A DNA stretch of 64,000 bases from Rhodothalassiaceae bacterium (GCA_026004935.1 BPKC01000001.1:1651491-1715490); one strand, 5' to 3'. Positions 26,153 through 35,601 are shown, counted from the stretch's first letter. Made by a program: numbers and translations. The notes: generated by a model from the sequence alone, not told the origin.

Positions 26153-27084
26153 TGGATGACGTGCACCCCTCAGGCGCGAGCGGGCGTCCGGAGCTGACGC
26201 TCGGGCCCGTGCTCTACAACTGGTCGGCGCAGCGGCTGCGCGATTTCTACGCCCGTATCGCCGACGAGGCGCCGGTCGACCGGGTCGTGATCGGCGAGGT
26301 GATCTGCCCCAAGCGCGAGCCGCTTGCGGCGGATGCGCTCGCCTGGGCGGCCGAGCGGCTGGCGGCGGCGGGCAAGAGGGTGGTGCTGGCGAGCCTCGCT
26401 CTCGTGATGGACGATCGCGACTGGGAGGCGACCCTTGCGCTCGGCCGCGACGCCGAGGCCTTCGAGGCGAACGATCTGTCGGCCGTCGAGGTCCGCAAGG
26501 GTCGGCCGTTCGCGGTCGGTCCATTCGTCAATGTCTACGGCCTGTCCACGCTGCGCTGGCTGAAGGAGCTGGGGGCCGAGCGCATCTGCTTCGGCGCGGA
26601 GCTGGATCGTGAGAAGATGGCGGCGCTGGCCCGCGAACCGGGCATGGAGAAGGAAGCCATCGTCTTCGGCCGGCTGCCGCTGGCGCTGTCGGCGCGCTGC
26701 TATCATGCCCGCGCCCACGGTCTGCGCAAGGACGAATGCCGGTTCGTCTGCGGCGAGGATCCCGACGGCCTTCCGGTCACGACTCTGGACGGCCAGGCCT
26801 TCGTGGCGGTGAACGGCATCGCGACGATGTCGGCGAGCTATGTGGATCTCACACGCGAATGGGAAGAGCTTGCGGACATGGGCGTTTCCGGCTTCCGCCT
26901 GCTGCCGCAGGCCGTCGACATGGTGGCGGTGGCGCGGGTCTGGCGCGACCTTCTGGACGGGCGGATCGCGGGCGAGGAGGCCCATGCCCGCATCCGTGCC
27001 ATCGCCGGCGGGGTGCCGCTCGCCAACGGCTTCTTTCATGGCGGGATCGGGCGCGCGGAGGTGGCACGGCCCGCGGGTGCGTGA
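26149..27084 (+). CDS. ubiV: UbiV, O2-independent ubiquinone hydroxylase component (peptidase U32 family)
   Basis: A 311-residue U32-family protein, the partner of UbiU. Cysteines at 53, 184, 197 and 201 (GEVICPKR, LSARCYHARA, DECRFVCGE) reproduce the spacing of the E. coli UbiV 4Fe-4S ligands Cys39/180/193/197. The gene starts at the ATG overlapping the ubiU stop (26149; a second ATG follows at 26152). It is the last gene of the operon and converges on a NUDIX gene 36 bp away. Confidence 0.94.
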   Translation: MMDDVHPSGASGRPELTLGPVLYNWSAQRLRDFYARIADEAPVDRVVIGEVICPKREPLAADALAWAAERLAAAGKRVVLASLALVMDDRDWEATLALGRDAEAFEANDLSAVEVRKGRPFAVGPFVNVYGLSTLRWLKELGAERICFGAELDREKMAALAREPGMEKEAIVFGRLPLALSARCYHARAHGLRKDECRFVCGEDPDGLPVTTLDGQAFVAVNGIATMSASYVDLTREWEELADMGVSGFRLLPQAVDMVAVARVWRDLLDGRIAGEEAHARIRAIAGGVPLANGFFHGGIGRAEVARPAGA

Positions 27085-27120
27085 GGCGGCCTCGGTCCGG
27101 ATCCGCTGCACGGCGGCCCG

Positions 27121-27780
27121 TCATCGGTGGCCCGCCTCCTCGCGCCAGAAGAACCAGGCCAGCGCCGCGAGCGTCTTCAGGTCGCGGATGCCGCCCGAGG
27201 CGAGCAGCCGGGCCGCCTCGCTGCGCGGGACGAGCCGGCGGCGGGTGTGCTCGCCGACATCCGCGCCCCCGCCGGCGTCCACCAGCTCTTCGCAAACGGC
27301 GAAGAAGAGATGCAGCCGCTCGTCGCTGTAGCCGGGCGAGGCGAAGGCAAGGCCGATGGGTTCGAGCGCGCCGATGGCCGCCCCCGCCTCCTCGCGCACC
27401 TCGCGCAGCGCCGTCTCTTCGGGGCTTTCGCCATCCTCGATGCAGCCGGCCGGGATCTCGAGGAGCACCGGTTCGCCCTTCGCGGCCGCGGGGTAGCGAA
27501 ACTGCTCGACCAGAACGAAGGCGTCGCGGCCGCGGTCATGAATCAGCACGCCGACGGCATCGCGCCGCAGCACGCGGTAATGGACGTGACGGACGGTCCC
27601 GCCCGCTTCCGCCGCCGCTTGGCGTGCCGGCCAAGCGAGCTCGGCCGCATCGACCTCGAGATGGGGGCTGTGGAAGAGCGTGCCGAGCGGCCGGACGGCC
27701 AGCGGCCTCAAGGACACGCCGGCAGCACCATCAGGCGTCGCAAATGTTGTGGGCACGGCACGTTTCGATTTATCGTTCAT
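27121..27780 (-). CDS. NUDIX hydrolase, ADP-ribose pyrophosphatase type
   Basis: A 219-residue protein with a complete Nudix box (GCIEDGESPEETALREVREEAGA, about residues 122-144) following a strand FVLVEQFRYPA. This layout is typical of ADP-ribose/nucleoside-diphosphate-sugar pyrophosphatases. The C-terminal segment SPGYSDERLHLFFA agrees with this subfamily. The start MNDKSKR at 27780 is chosen over an upstream frame at 27831; the Shine-Dalgarno is weak. The exact substrate cannot be told from sequence. Confidence 0.87.
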   Translation of the reverse strand: MNDKSKRAVPTTFATPDGAAGVSLRPLAVRPLGTLFHSPHLEVDAAELAWPARQAAAEAGGTVRHVHYRVLRRDAVGVLIHDRGRDAFVLVEQFRYPAAAKGEPVLLEIPAGCIEDGESPEETALREVREEAGAAIGALEPIGLAFASPGYSDERLHLFFAVCEELVDAGGGADVGEHTRRRLVPRSEAARLLASGGIRDLKTLAALAWFFWREEAGHR

Positions 27781-27887
27781 CGCAATCGGTCCGTTTTCTG
27801 CCGGCTTGCCCTTCGGTCGGCCGGCCGGCAATTCGGCGAGCGACGGCGCAGCGCTTTTCTGCTAGCATGGCCCCGGCGACGGGAACA

Positions 27888-30056
27888 ATGACGGGACAGA
27901 GGACGGACGGCGAGGTGTCGGGACGGCGACGGGCGGTGCGTGTTGCGGGCCTGCTCGCGGCGGTGCTGTTTCTTCTGCTGCCCGGAGATCCCGCGCGCGC
28001 CCAGCGTCAGGATCCCTTCCTCTTCGACCGCGCCAAGCAGGTGGGTGATGCGTGGCTGGATCGCGGCGTCCTCTGGAGCGCGGCATCCCTCGCCGCCCTC
28101 GAGCGGGCGGCGGATGCGGACGCGGATCCCGCCCAGCGTCGCCGTCGCCTGATCCTGGCGGCGCGCATGGCCATGTGGCTCGGGGATTACGAGCAGGTCG
28201 AGGCGCTGCTTGCGCGGGTGGAAGCCGAGGCGCGCGACGAGGTCGTCTGGCAATTCGCGGTGGCCGTCGAACGCGCGCTCATGCCGAGCTTCGAGGGGCG
28301 GGGAGAGGAGGCCGAGCGGCGGCTCGCGCAGCTCGATACGCGCTTCGATCTCGCGGCGCTGTCCGGCCCGGCCCGCATCTGGTTCGATCTGGCGAAGGCG
28401 CATGCCGCCGCGGGTGCGAACCGGCCGCAGGTGGCGATCCGGGCGATGGCCGAGGCGGCCGGTCTGATCGCCGAGGCGCCGCCGCACCTGCATCGCGGCC
28501 TGACCGCGGTGGTTCTGCTGGGCTACGGCGAGGTGGCGGCGAGCTTCCTGGATCTCGGCGGCGTGGTCCAGAGCTATGACGGCGCGCTGCAGCTCGCCGA
28601 CGCGCTTCCGGGACCGCCGAACGCGGCGGAGGTCGTCTACCACATCGCCAATCTTCTCAACCGGTCCGGCCAGCACGAGGCCGCGCGGCTGCTGTTCAGC
28701 CGGCTGGTCGCGCTGGGGCGCGAGCAGGATTCGCCGCGCAGCGTCTTCCTCGGCGAATACGGTCTCATGAAGGTCTGGCACAATCTGGGCGACCCCGTGC
28801 GATCGGACGAACATGCCGAGGCGGCGCTCGCCGCCTGGAAGCCGCGCCCGCTCTTCATGGCCGCGATCGCCCAGCACCGGGCGCTCAATGCGCTCTCGCG
28901 CGGCGATCTCGAGGCGGCGAAGCGCTGGCATGCGCAGGGCGAGAGCCTGATGCGCAGTCTTGCCGGCAGCTTTGCCGAATCCGAATACGCAAGCTTTCAG
29001 GCCCTGATCGCGGCCGAGCTCGCCAGCGCAGAGGGCCGCGGTGCCGAGGCCGTGCAGATGATGCGGCGCTATGCGCGCGTGCGCAGCGAGGCCATCCGCG
29101 AGATCTTTCAGCGCGAGGCGGCCTTCGTGCTGTCCAATCTGCTCGGAGAGCTGGAAAAGGCGCAGGCCGAGGCCGCGCGCGAGCGGATCGATGCGCAGCG
29201 CGAGACCGAACGGCTGCAGCTCGCCCGCCGGATCATGTTCGCCGTGATCGCCGGTGCGGGGCTCCTGCTCGCGCTCTTCTGGTACCAGCGCCGCACGGCG
29301 AAAGCGCTGGCGAGAGTGCGCCGCGAGGCCGAGGAGGCGAACCGCCGCAAGGACGCCTTTCTCGCCTCCATGAGCCATGAGTTGCGCACGCCCCTGAACG
29401 CCATCATCGGCTTTGCGGAATGGGCCGGCCGGGAGCCCCACGGGCCGTTCGGGGATCCGCGCTACCGCGAGCACTTTCACTCCATCGCGCGCTCCGGCCG
29501 GCATCTGCTCGACGTGATCAGCGATCTCATCGAGGCGACCGAGCGGGGCGAGAGACTTCCGCGGCTGGAGGAAAGCGCCGGCTCGCTGGCGGACGACATC
29601 GCCGCCGCGATCGCGATCGTCGACCCGCAGGCGACCGCGCGCCGGAAGCGGATCCGGGTGGAGCTGCCCGAGAACCTTCCGGACCTCAACGCCGATCACC
29701 GGATGCTGCGCCAGATCCTGATCAACCTGCTGTCGAACGCCATCAAATACGCCGCCGACGGCACCGCCATCCATGTCACGGCCTCGCCCGCCGAGGACGG
29801 CGGGATTGCCATCGCGATCCGCGACGAGGGGCCGGGCATGGATCCGCGCGAGCTCGCCGAGGCCCGCGAACGCTTCGGTCGCCCGGTGGCGCGGCGCGGG
29901 CGGGCGGCGGGCGAGGAAGAGGGCTACGGCCTCGGGCTTGCGATCGTCGACGAGCTCGTGCGCGCCCATGGCGGCAGCTGGGACATCGAATCCACCCCCG
30001 GGCGCGGCACCACGGTCACGGTGCGCCTGCCGCCCACCCGGCTGCTCGCCGCCTGA
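27888..30056 (+). CDS. Sensor histidine kinase with periplasmic TPR-like domain (paralogue 1)
   Basis: A 722-residue kinase. A signal peptide (VAGLLAAVLFLLLPGDPARA) precedes ~380 residues of helical TPR-like repeats, probably periplasmic. A single transmembrane segment (IMFAVIAGAGLLLALFWY, about 448-465) and a short coiled coil follow. The HisKA domain has the phospho-acceptor His497 in SHELRTPLNAIIGFAEW, and HATPase_c carries N (INLLSNAIKYA), DEGPGMD and GYGLGLAIV boxes. The dimerisation/phosphotransfer part is slightly shorter than usual. No response regulator is adjacent. The open frame extends far upstream into ubiV, but that part is Arg/Pro-rich; ATG 27888 (or 27867) places a signal peptide at the N-terminus. 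A close paralogue lies at 32624. Confidence 0.88.
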   Translation: MTGQRTDGEVSGRRRAVRVAGLLAAVLFLLLPGDPARAQRQDPFLFDRAKQVGDAWLDRGVLWSAASLAALERAADADADPAQRRRRLILAARMAMWLGDYEQVEALLARVEAEARDEVVWQFAVAVERALMPSFEGRGEEAERRLAQLDTRFDLAALSGPARIWFDLAKAHAAAGANRPQVAIRAMAEAAGLIAEAPPHLHRGLTAVVLLGYGEVAASFLDLGGVVQSYDGALQLADALPGPPNAAEVVYHIANLLNRSGQHEAARLLFSRLVALGREQDSPRSVFLGEYGLMKVWHNLGDPVRSDEHAEAALAAWKPRPLFMAAIAQHRALNALSRGDLEAAKRWHAQGESLMRSLAGSFAESEYASFQALIAAELASAEGRGAEAVQMMRRYARVRSEAIREIFQREAAFVLSNLLGELEKAQAEAARERIDAQRETERLQLARRIMFAVIAGAGLLLALFWYQRRTAKALARVRREAEEANRRKDAFLASMSHELRTPLNAIIGFAEWAGREPHGPFGDPRYREHFHSIARSGRHLLDVISDLIEATERGERLPRLEESAGSLADDIAAAIAIVDPQATARRKRIRVELPENLPDLNADHRMLRQILINLLSNAIKYAADGTAIHVTASPAEDGGIAIAIRDEGPGMDPRELAEARERFGRPVARRGRAAGEEEGYGLGLAIVDELVRAHGGSWDIESTPGRGTTVTVRLPPTRLLAA

Positions 30057-30092
30057 GCCCGGCGGGCGCACTTTCGAGAGGACGGAACGGAC

Positions 30093-30131
30093 GGATGCGG
30101 CGCCCCGTGAGGACGTCGGGACGCCGCATCC
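30093..30131. terminator. Hairpin between convergent genes, possible terminator
   Basis: GGATGCGGCG (30093-30102) is the exact reverse complement of CGCCGCATCC (30122-30131). It sits in the 97-bp gap between the 3' ends of a kinase gene and a leftward gene. No T-run adjoins either side, so termination is inferred from position only. Confidence 0.4.
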
Positions 30132-30153
30132 GCCGCGCGCGCCGCAGGGGCGC

Positions 30154-31206
30154 TCAGTTGCCGCGGCTGCGTGCGGCCGAGAGCCGCTCCAGACGCTCCG
30201 CGGCTTCCAGCATCGCGGGATCGCGGAAGGGCCGGTTGTGGAAGTCCGTCACGAGATAGGGCCTCGTCACATGGACATTCTCCACCATCGGCCCCAGCGC
30301 GTTCGGAATGCTGCCGGTCGTCGTCAGACTCAGCGAATCGACCCAGTAGGGGCCGCTCACGCCCGAGGCGCGCAGCGCCGCGCCGTAGAACCGCAGCCGG
30401 ATCCAGTGGGTGCCGGGGGCGAGCTCCTCGGCGGTCTGGGCGATGGCGAGCGGCCGGCCGCGCGCGTCATGGACGCTGCCCGAGAGATGGAAGCGGCCGG
30501 CCTTCAGCACCCGCGCCTCGGCGGCGATCACCAGATCCCCATCCTCCAGATAATCGCGGTAGCGCCCCGTCAGACGGGCCGCCGGGTTGGAGAACAGGAA
30601 GCCGCCCAGCCCCTTGATCGTGCGGCCCCGGCCCCGGCGCGCCGTCACCAGCACCATGTAGTTCTCGGCGGTGCCGAGTGCCGGTGCGGCCCCGCGCGGC
30701 AGCCGGAAGCCGCCGGAATAGATGCCGTCGCCGCGCTTCTCGTCGACGCCGACGCCGTCGTCATGCAGCTTGAAGCGCAGCATGGTGCCGCGATCGGGAT
30801 GCGTCACCTCGGCCGTAACCTGCCAGCCGCGCCGCTCGAGCCGCTGAGGCGGCACGGCGGGCGCGTCCTCGTCGGCAGTCTCCACGGCATCGAGGCGGGC
30901 GTAGAAGACCGCGGTATCGCCCGCTTCGTAGCGGATGTCCGATGCCCAGACCGCAAGGCTGCTCCCGTCTTCGGCCGACAGCGCCACCGGCTGCGGCTGC
31001 CGCTTGGCCTTGAGCGGATCGGGCTGGCCGGGCGCCACCGGCACGCACCAGTCCGGAAACTGGGCGCGCATGCGGTAGTCCGCCGCGGTCTCGGCCGCGA
31101 TGTCGGGCAGATGCTGCGCCGGATCCCAGATCTTCTGGGCTGCGGCGGGACGTGCGACGGCGGCTCCCAGCAGGGCCAGCGCCGCAAGTTGAGCAAGCTT
31201 CTTCAT
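30154..31206 (-). CDS. Secreted hypothetical protein with choice-of-anchor-like region
   Basis: A 350-residue protein with a Sec signal peptide (MKKLAQLAALALLGAAVARPAAA), one Cys in FPDWCVP and a beta-rich body. An acidic turn (KLHDDGVGVDEKRGDGIYSGGF) is like that of choice-of-anchor X or calcium-binding surface proteins. No C-terminal sorting signal or lipobox is seen. The start ATG at 31206 gives the signal peptide directly; the earlier frame from 31314 is Arg/His-rich. It lies 26 bp downstream of the lipase gene in the same direction, so they are probably co-transcribed and co-secreted. Family assignment is tentative. Confidence 0.7.
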   Translation of the reverse strand: MKKLAQLAALALLGAAVARPAAAQKIWDPAQHLPDIAAETAADYRMRAQFPDWCVPVAPGQPDPLKAKRQPQPVALSAEDGSSLAVWASDIRYEAGDTAVFYARLDAVETADEDAPAVPPQRLERRGWQVTAEVTHPDRGTMLRFKLHDDGVGVDEKRGDGIYSGGFRLPRGAAPALGTAENYMVLVTARRGRGRTIKGLGGFLFSNPAARLTGRYRDYLEDGDLVIAAEARVLKAGRFHLSGSVHDARGRPLAIAQTAEELAPGTHWIRLRFYGAALRASGVSGPYWVDSLSLTTTGSIPNALGPMVENVHVTRPYLVTDFHNRPFRDPAMLEAAERLERLSAARSRGN

Positions 31207-31232
31207 CTCTCGTTCTCCCCGATGCGCGCGGC

Positions 31233-32264
31233 CTAGTAGAGCAGCGCGATGAAGGCCGCGGTCGTCATGGAGGTGGTGACCAGCGTATTCGGCGGGCAGG
31301 GCGCGCCGTTGCACTGCCAGATGCCGTCCGGGATCTGCCGGCGGTCGTCCGAATCGCTGTCATCACGCTCGTCGGAGTGATTTTCGTGGGCGGCGTCCAG
31401 ATTGCGGAAGCCGAAGGCCTCCTGCTTGAAGCCGTTGCCGCAGACGTTCGAGTTGTCGTAGCCGGTCGTCGCGCTGCCGCCGCAGGCGAAGATCGAGGCG
31501 TATTGCACGATCCCGTCGTCCTCGCCGGCCAGGCAGGCGCTCGCCCCGAAAATCGCCTCGAAACCCCCGGTCAGATAGATGTTGCGGGCCGGGGCGGCGG
31601 AGAAGGTCCGCACCTGGACGTCGTCGGAGCTGCGCAGCCAGAAGGTCGCATCGTCGCAGCTCTGGATGAAGCTCGCGATGAAATTGCACAGGAAGCTGGA
31701 ATCCCCGCACACCGCATCCGCACCCTGCGAGCCGCGATGCGCGCCGCCCAGCGTGATGACGAGCGAGATGCGCTGTGCGACCACGTCGAAGGGCCCGGAG
31801 AAGTTGAAGTTGGGATCGGACGGGCTGTCGTTGCCGAGGATGAAGTCCATGACGGTGCCGCCCATCGAATGGGCGATCACCCAGAAGGTGCCGCCCTGCG
31901 CCCAGGTCTGGGCGCAGCGGTGGCCGCCGCCGTCCGCGCCGCCGTTCGTGGCGTTGACGATCTCGTTGGCGACCTCGCCGGCGGCCTGGGCGTCCCAGTA
32001 GGGCCGCGTGCCGTTGTAGCCGACGACATAGTAGGAGGCCGCGAAATTCTTGGTCGCGGTGCGGATGAAGTCGTGGCTGCCGTTGACCCAGTAGTTGCGG
32101 GCGGTGTTCCAGTTCGTGAAGGTGCCGGTATCCGTCTGCTTGCCATGGACGAAGATCAGGCACGGCGCCGCGGACGCCGCGCCGCCGAGAGTCAGCAGAC
32201 AGAACAGAAGCAGACCCGCCGCGCCGGCCAGCACGCGGGCGGGCGGACGTGAAGATCGGAACAT
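31233..32264 (-). CDS. Secreted lipase/esterase-like alpha/beta hydrolase
   Basis: A 343-residue protein. A signal peptide (about 1-32, ending GGAASA) is followed by the strand CLIFVHGK that leads to the oxyanion hole. The nucleophile elbow AHSMGG has Ser133, and an Asp/His pair is probably in the C-terminal half (EDDGIVQYAS ... DAAHENHSDE). Eight or more Cys residues suggest disulfides in an extracytoplasmic enzyme. The C-terminus TTAAFIALLY is hydrophobic and unusual. The start ATG at 32264 has GAGGGA upstream. It heads a probable two-gene unit with the secreted protein at 30154-31206. Confidence 0.83.
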   Translation of the reverse strand: MFRSSRPPARVLAGAAGLLLFCLLTLGGAASAAPCLIFVHGKQTDTGTFTNWNTARNYWVNGSHDFIRTATKNFAASYYVVGYNGTRPYWDAQAAGEVANEIVNATNGGADGGGHRCAQTWAQGGTFWVIAHSMGGTVMDFILGNDSPSDPNFNFSGPFDVVAQRISLVITLGGAHRGSQGADAVCGDSSFLCNFIASFIQSCDDATFWLRSSDDVQVRTFSAAPARNIYLTGGFEAIFGASACLAGEDDGIVQYASIFACGGSATTGYDNSNVCGNGFKQEAFGFRNLDAAHENHSDERDDSDSDDRRQIPDGIWQCNGAPCPPNTLVTTSMTTAAFIALLY

Positions 32265-32623
32265 GGTGGTCCCTCCCTCGCCAGTTGGCCCAGTCCAATC
32301 CCCCTGCAGCCAACCGACCCGGAAACAGTCTATCTCTTGTGTGGACCATGATAAAGACACGCAAAACGTGTCACCAGCTTCCCGAAGCGAAAAAGACATC
32401 CCGAGGTCGCTTTTCTGGCGCGCCGCGATCCGCCATATCCGGCAGGAGGACGGATTGCCGCAGGCACGGCCTTCGCCGGCCTCGTTGACGCGCCGGGGAG
32501 ATGTTAAGATCCCGGTAACGCTTTCCGGGCGATCATGGGCGCGATCCGCGGAACGGGATCAGGCCCTGCGTTCCGGCGGATCGAAGAGGCGGGCATGACC
32601 GGGCGAACGGCGGGCGGAACGGG
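32265..32623. other. Divergent intergenic region between the lipase and kinase 2 genes
   Basis: No gene is supported in these 359 bp. The centre (about 32325-32400) is AT-richer than its surroundings and carries the inverted repeat GACACG-caaaa-CGTGTC at 32356-32372, a possible operator for either divergent unit. No promoter hexamers were clear enough to call. Confidence 0.4.
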
Positions 32624-34852
32624 ATGGTAACGGCACGCCCAGGATCCGCGACGATGGCGGCCGTCTTGGCGGCCGTCTTGGGCCTCGTGGCCGCGATGCC
32701 CGGCGCGGGTGCCGCGCAGACGCCGCCGGACGTCGAACCGGGCCAGGCCGCGACGGCTGCGCCGGCGCGTGCCGGGACGCCGCAGCTCACCGCCCGTGCG
32801 CTGGCGCTGGCCGAGCGGATCAAGGCCCGTGACCTCGTGCTGCGGGAAACGCTGTTCGCGGATCTCGCAGCACGCGCCCGCACGGCCGAGGGACATGAAC
32901 GCCTCGTGCTTCTCTACCGCCTTGCGGCGCTCAACGGCGATCTCGAGCGCTGGGACCGGGCGGCCCGCTGGGCGGACGAACTCGCCGAGGAGGCGGCCCG
33001 GCAGCAGGACGCGACCTACGCGCGGATCGCCGCGCTCTACCGGACGATGGCCCGGGCGCTTGAGACCGGCTACGAAGACGCGCTGGCGCAGCTCGAGAAA
33101 CAGCGCGACGAGGCGGTCGCCGCGGGCGATCGGGTGGCGGAAATCCTTGCCGAGGAGATGATCGCGCTCACCGCGCCCGCGGTAGGCCAGGTCAATCGCG
33201 CCCTCGTGGCCATCCGCCGCGCGCTGGAGGCGCTGCAGGGATACGACGGCGAGCTCGCGGCCCGGCTCGGTGTCGAGCTCGGCATGTCGCTGGGCTACGT
33301 GTATGCGGGGCTGCGGGACCTCGACCTCATGCTCGCGCGCTACGAGGCGGTGGTCGAGGACGCCGCAGCCGGCGGCGAGCCCGTGGACGGCGAGACCATC
33401 ATCTACAATGTCGCGCGCGTGCTGGTCGAGCGGCACCGGTACGAGGCCGCACGGCAGCTCTACCAGATTCTCTACGATCTTGCGGCGACCAACGGGCGGC
33501 CGGACAGCACCTTCTATCCCCTCTACGGCCTCGCGCTGACGGCCTTCGAGCTCGAGGACTTCAGCGCCGCGGTAGAATACGCGCGCAAGGCCCGCGGCGT
33601 CTGGGATCCGGATCCGCGCTTTGGGGCCCGCCTCGATCTCATGGAGGCCATCTCCTACGCCCGCCTCGGCGCGCTGGCGCTGGCGGAAGAGAAGGCCAAG
33701 GCATTCCGCAGCTTTCTCGAACGGCATCCCGAGCTCGATCGCGGCGAGCTCGGGGCGCTGAAATTGCGGGTGGAGGCGGAGATGGCCGCGGCCCGCGGAG
33801 ACACGCGCGCGGCGCTGGCACTCATGCGGCGCTACGTGAAGGCGCGGGTCGAGGCCGTGCGCGAGTCCTTCAGCCAGGACGTGCAGGCGATCCGCGCGCG
33901 CCTCGAAACCGAGATCGGTCGCGAACGCTCCGAGCGGGCGCTGGCCGAGCAGCGCCAGCTTCTCGCGGCCCAGGAGCTGCGCGAGCAGCGGCTGTGGATG
34001 GCGCTGTTCGGGGCGCTGGCGCTGTTCGCCCTCGTCGGCTACCTCTATCAGCGGCGCATGGCGCACGCGCTGGAGGAGGCGCGCCGGCGCGCGGAGTCCG
34101 CAAGCCAGGCGAAATCGGCGTTTCTCGCCAACATCTCGCACGAGCTGCGCACGCCCTTGAACGCCATCATCGGTTTCTCCGAGCTGGTCGCAAAGGAGAT
34201 GTTCGGCCCCCTCGGGCACGAGCGCTACCGGGAATACGGCGAGGCGATCCTGCGCTCCGGGCGCCATCTGCTCGACATCATCAACAATGTGCTGGATCTG
34301 TCCCGCGTCGAGGCCGGGCGCATGGAGCTGAACGAGGAGACGGTGCCGCTCGGCGAGCTGGTGGCGCCCGTCACCACCATGCTTCAGCCGGTCTTCGACA
34401 AGCGCGGCCATGAATTCGTGGCGCGCATCGGCGAACCCGAACTCGGGGTGCGCGTGGACTGCCGGCTGATGCGGCAGGCGCTCATCAACCTGCTGTCGAA
34501 CGCGGCCAAGTTCACGCCGGAGGGCGGCCGCATCCGCTTCGAGGCCGTGCGGCTGCCGAACGGCGACCTTTCCCTTGCCGTCATCGACAACGGCATCGGC
34601 ATGAACGAGCACGAGATGCGGATCGCGCTGGAGCCGTTCGGGCAGGTGCAGTCGGTGATGAGCCGCACCCACGAGGGATCGGGCCTCGGGCTGACCCTGG
34701 TCAAGACCTTCGTCGAGCTGCACGGCGGGCGCTTTACCCTGCGTTCGGTCAAGGGCGAGGGCACGCGCGCCGAGATCCGCCTTCCCGCCCGCCGCATCCT
34801 GGGGGCCGGCAGGGAGCCCCGCGACCGGTCCCTGCGCGCCGCCTCGGGCTGA
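32624..34852 (+). CDS. Sensor histidine kinase with periplasmic TPR-like domain (paralogue 2)
   Basis: A 742-residue kinase built like the one at 27888. It has a signal peptide (about 1-30), ~400 residues of helical TPR-like repeats and a coiled coil. A transmembrane segment (LWMALFGALALFALVGYLY) and HisKA follow, with phospho-acceptor His506 in SHELRTPLNAIIGFSEL. HATPase_c is complete (INLLSNAAKFT, DNGIGMN, GSGLGLTLVKTFVELHGG). The kinase core is canonical. No response regulator is adjacent, so it may phosphorylate a distant partner. The start ATG at 32624 follows CGGAACGGG. Its paralogue lies 2.6 kb upstream, with two secreted-protein genes on the other strand between them. Confidence 0.9.
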   Translation: MVTARPGSATMAAVLAAVLGLVAAMPGAGAAQTPPDVEPGQAATAAPARAGTPQLTARALALAERIKARDLVLRETLFADLAARARTAEGHERLVLLYRLAALNGDLERWDRAARWADELAEEAARQQDATYARIAALYRTMARALETGYEDALAQLEKQRDEAVAAGDRVAEILAEEMIALTAPAVGQVNRALVAIRRALEALQGYDGELAARLGVELGMSLGYVYAGLRDLDLMLARYEAVVEDAAAGGEPVDGETIIYNVARVLVERHRYEAARQLYQILYDLAATNGRPDSTFYPLYGLALTAFELEDFSAAVEYARKARGVWDPDPRFGARLDLMEAISYARLGALALAEEKAKAFRSFLERHPELDRGELGALKLRVEAEMAAARGDTRAALALMRRYVKARVEAVRESFSQDVQAIRARLETEIGRERSERALAEQRQLLAAQELREQRLWMALFGALALFALVGYLYQRRMAHALEEARRRAESASQAKSAFLANISHELRTPLNAIIGFSELVAKEMFGPLGHERYREYGEAILRSGRHLLDIINNVLDLSRVEAGRMELNEETVPLGELVAPVTTMLQPVFDKRGHEFVARIGEPELGVRVDCRLMRQALINLLSNAAKFTPEGGRIRFEAVRLPNGDLSLAVIDNGIGMNEHEMRIALEPFGQVQSVMSRTHEGSGLGLTLVKTFVELHGGRFTLRSVKGEGTRAEIRLPARRILGAGREPRDRSLRAASG

Positions 34853-34983
34853 GGCCCGGAGCGGTCCCGTTTCTTCTCCTGCGGGCGAGATCTTTGCTCC
34901 GGCGGCAGCCGGCGCTATCCTGCCTGCGGACCGCAAGGGGGTGGCCGACGGACATCGGCTGGAGCCGGCCAGGGGAGGGGCTC

Positions 34984-35577
34984 ATGCCGGAACGGTGGGG
35001 TGTGTCATTCACCGCTGGGGCGCTTGCGGGATTGGGCCGTGTGCTGCTTGGCGCCACGCGCGATGAGCGCAGCTTCAGGCTTCTGACGCTGGCGCTGATC
35101 TTCGCGGCCGGCGGGGTGACGGCCATGCTCCTGCGCCCGCCGTCGGATCTGGCGCGGGAATTGCGCCTGTGCCGCGCGGCGGCGCGGCTGTCCGCGGGAG
35201 AGGGCGCTGGACGGAGTGTCTGGACGCTTGCAGCCATCGACGAACGGGCGCTGACCCCGGGCCAGGCGATCCGGCTGCTGTATCCCGGCTATGACGAGCG
35301 CCTGCCGCCGGCGCTGCGCTTCCGGCCGCCGCCCGCGCCCCGGAACATCGACGCGATCCGCGCGGCCGAACTTCGCAGTCTGCGCCGCATCACGCTCGCG
35401 CGGCACACGGCGGACGGCGCCGGTGCGACGTTCACCTGCTCCTTCATCCGGCTGGACGGGCGCACCCAGTGGCTCGATCCCGCGGACCGCTCACAGCTCC
35501 TGCTCGCCGCGGCATTCCCCGATCCACAGGCCGGCCGCGGGACGTGCTGCATCGCACGCGACGAACGCGTTCGCTGA
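34984..35577 (+). CDS. Hypothetical membrane-anchored protein (197 aa)
   Basis: A 197-residue protein. A hydrophobic segment at about residues 35-52 (LLTLALIFAAGGVTAMLL) follows a basic N-terminus, and a soluble Arg/Ala-rich domain with CTCSF-like Cys residues ends CCIARDERVR. No family is recognised. The start ATG at 34984 has AGGGGAGGGG upstream. It lies 131 bp after kinase 2 on the same strand and converges on ispDF (24 bp). Confidence 0.55.
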   Translation: MPERWGVSFTAGALAGLGRVLLGATRDERSFRLLTLALIFAAGGVTAMLLRPPSDLARELRLCRAAARLSAGEGAGRSVWTLAAIDERALTPGQAIRLLYPGYDERLPPALRFRPPPAPRNIDAIRAAELRSLRRITLARHTADGAGATFTCSFIRLDGRTQWLDPADRSQLLLAAAFPDPQAGRGTCCIARDERVR

Positions 35578-35601
35578 AAAAAGAGGCGGCGGCGCGCGGC
35601 G

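Noticed and set aside
26736-27887. Extension of kinase 1 by more than 380 residues upstream
   Set aside because: The extension overlaps ubiV and the NUDIX gene in other frames, is Arg/Pro-rich and would bury the signal peptide.
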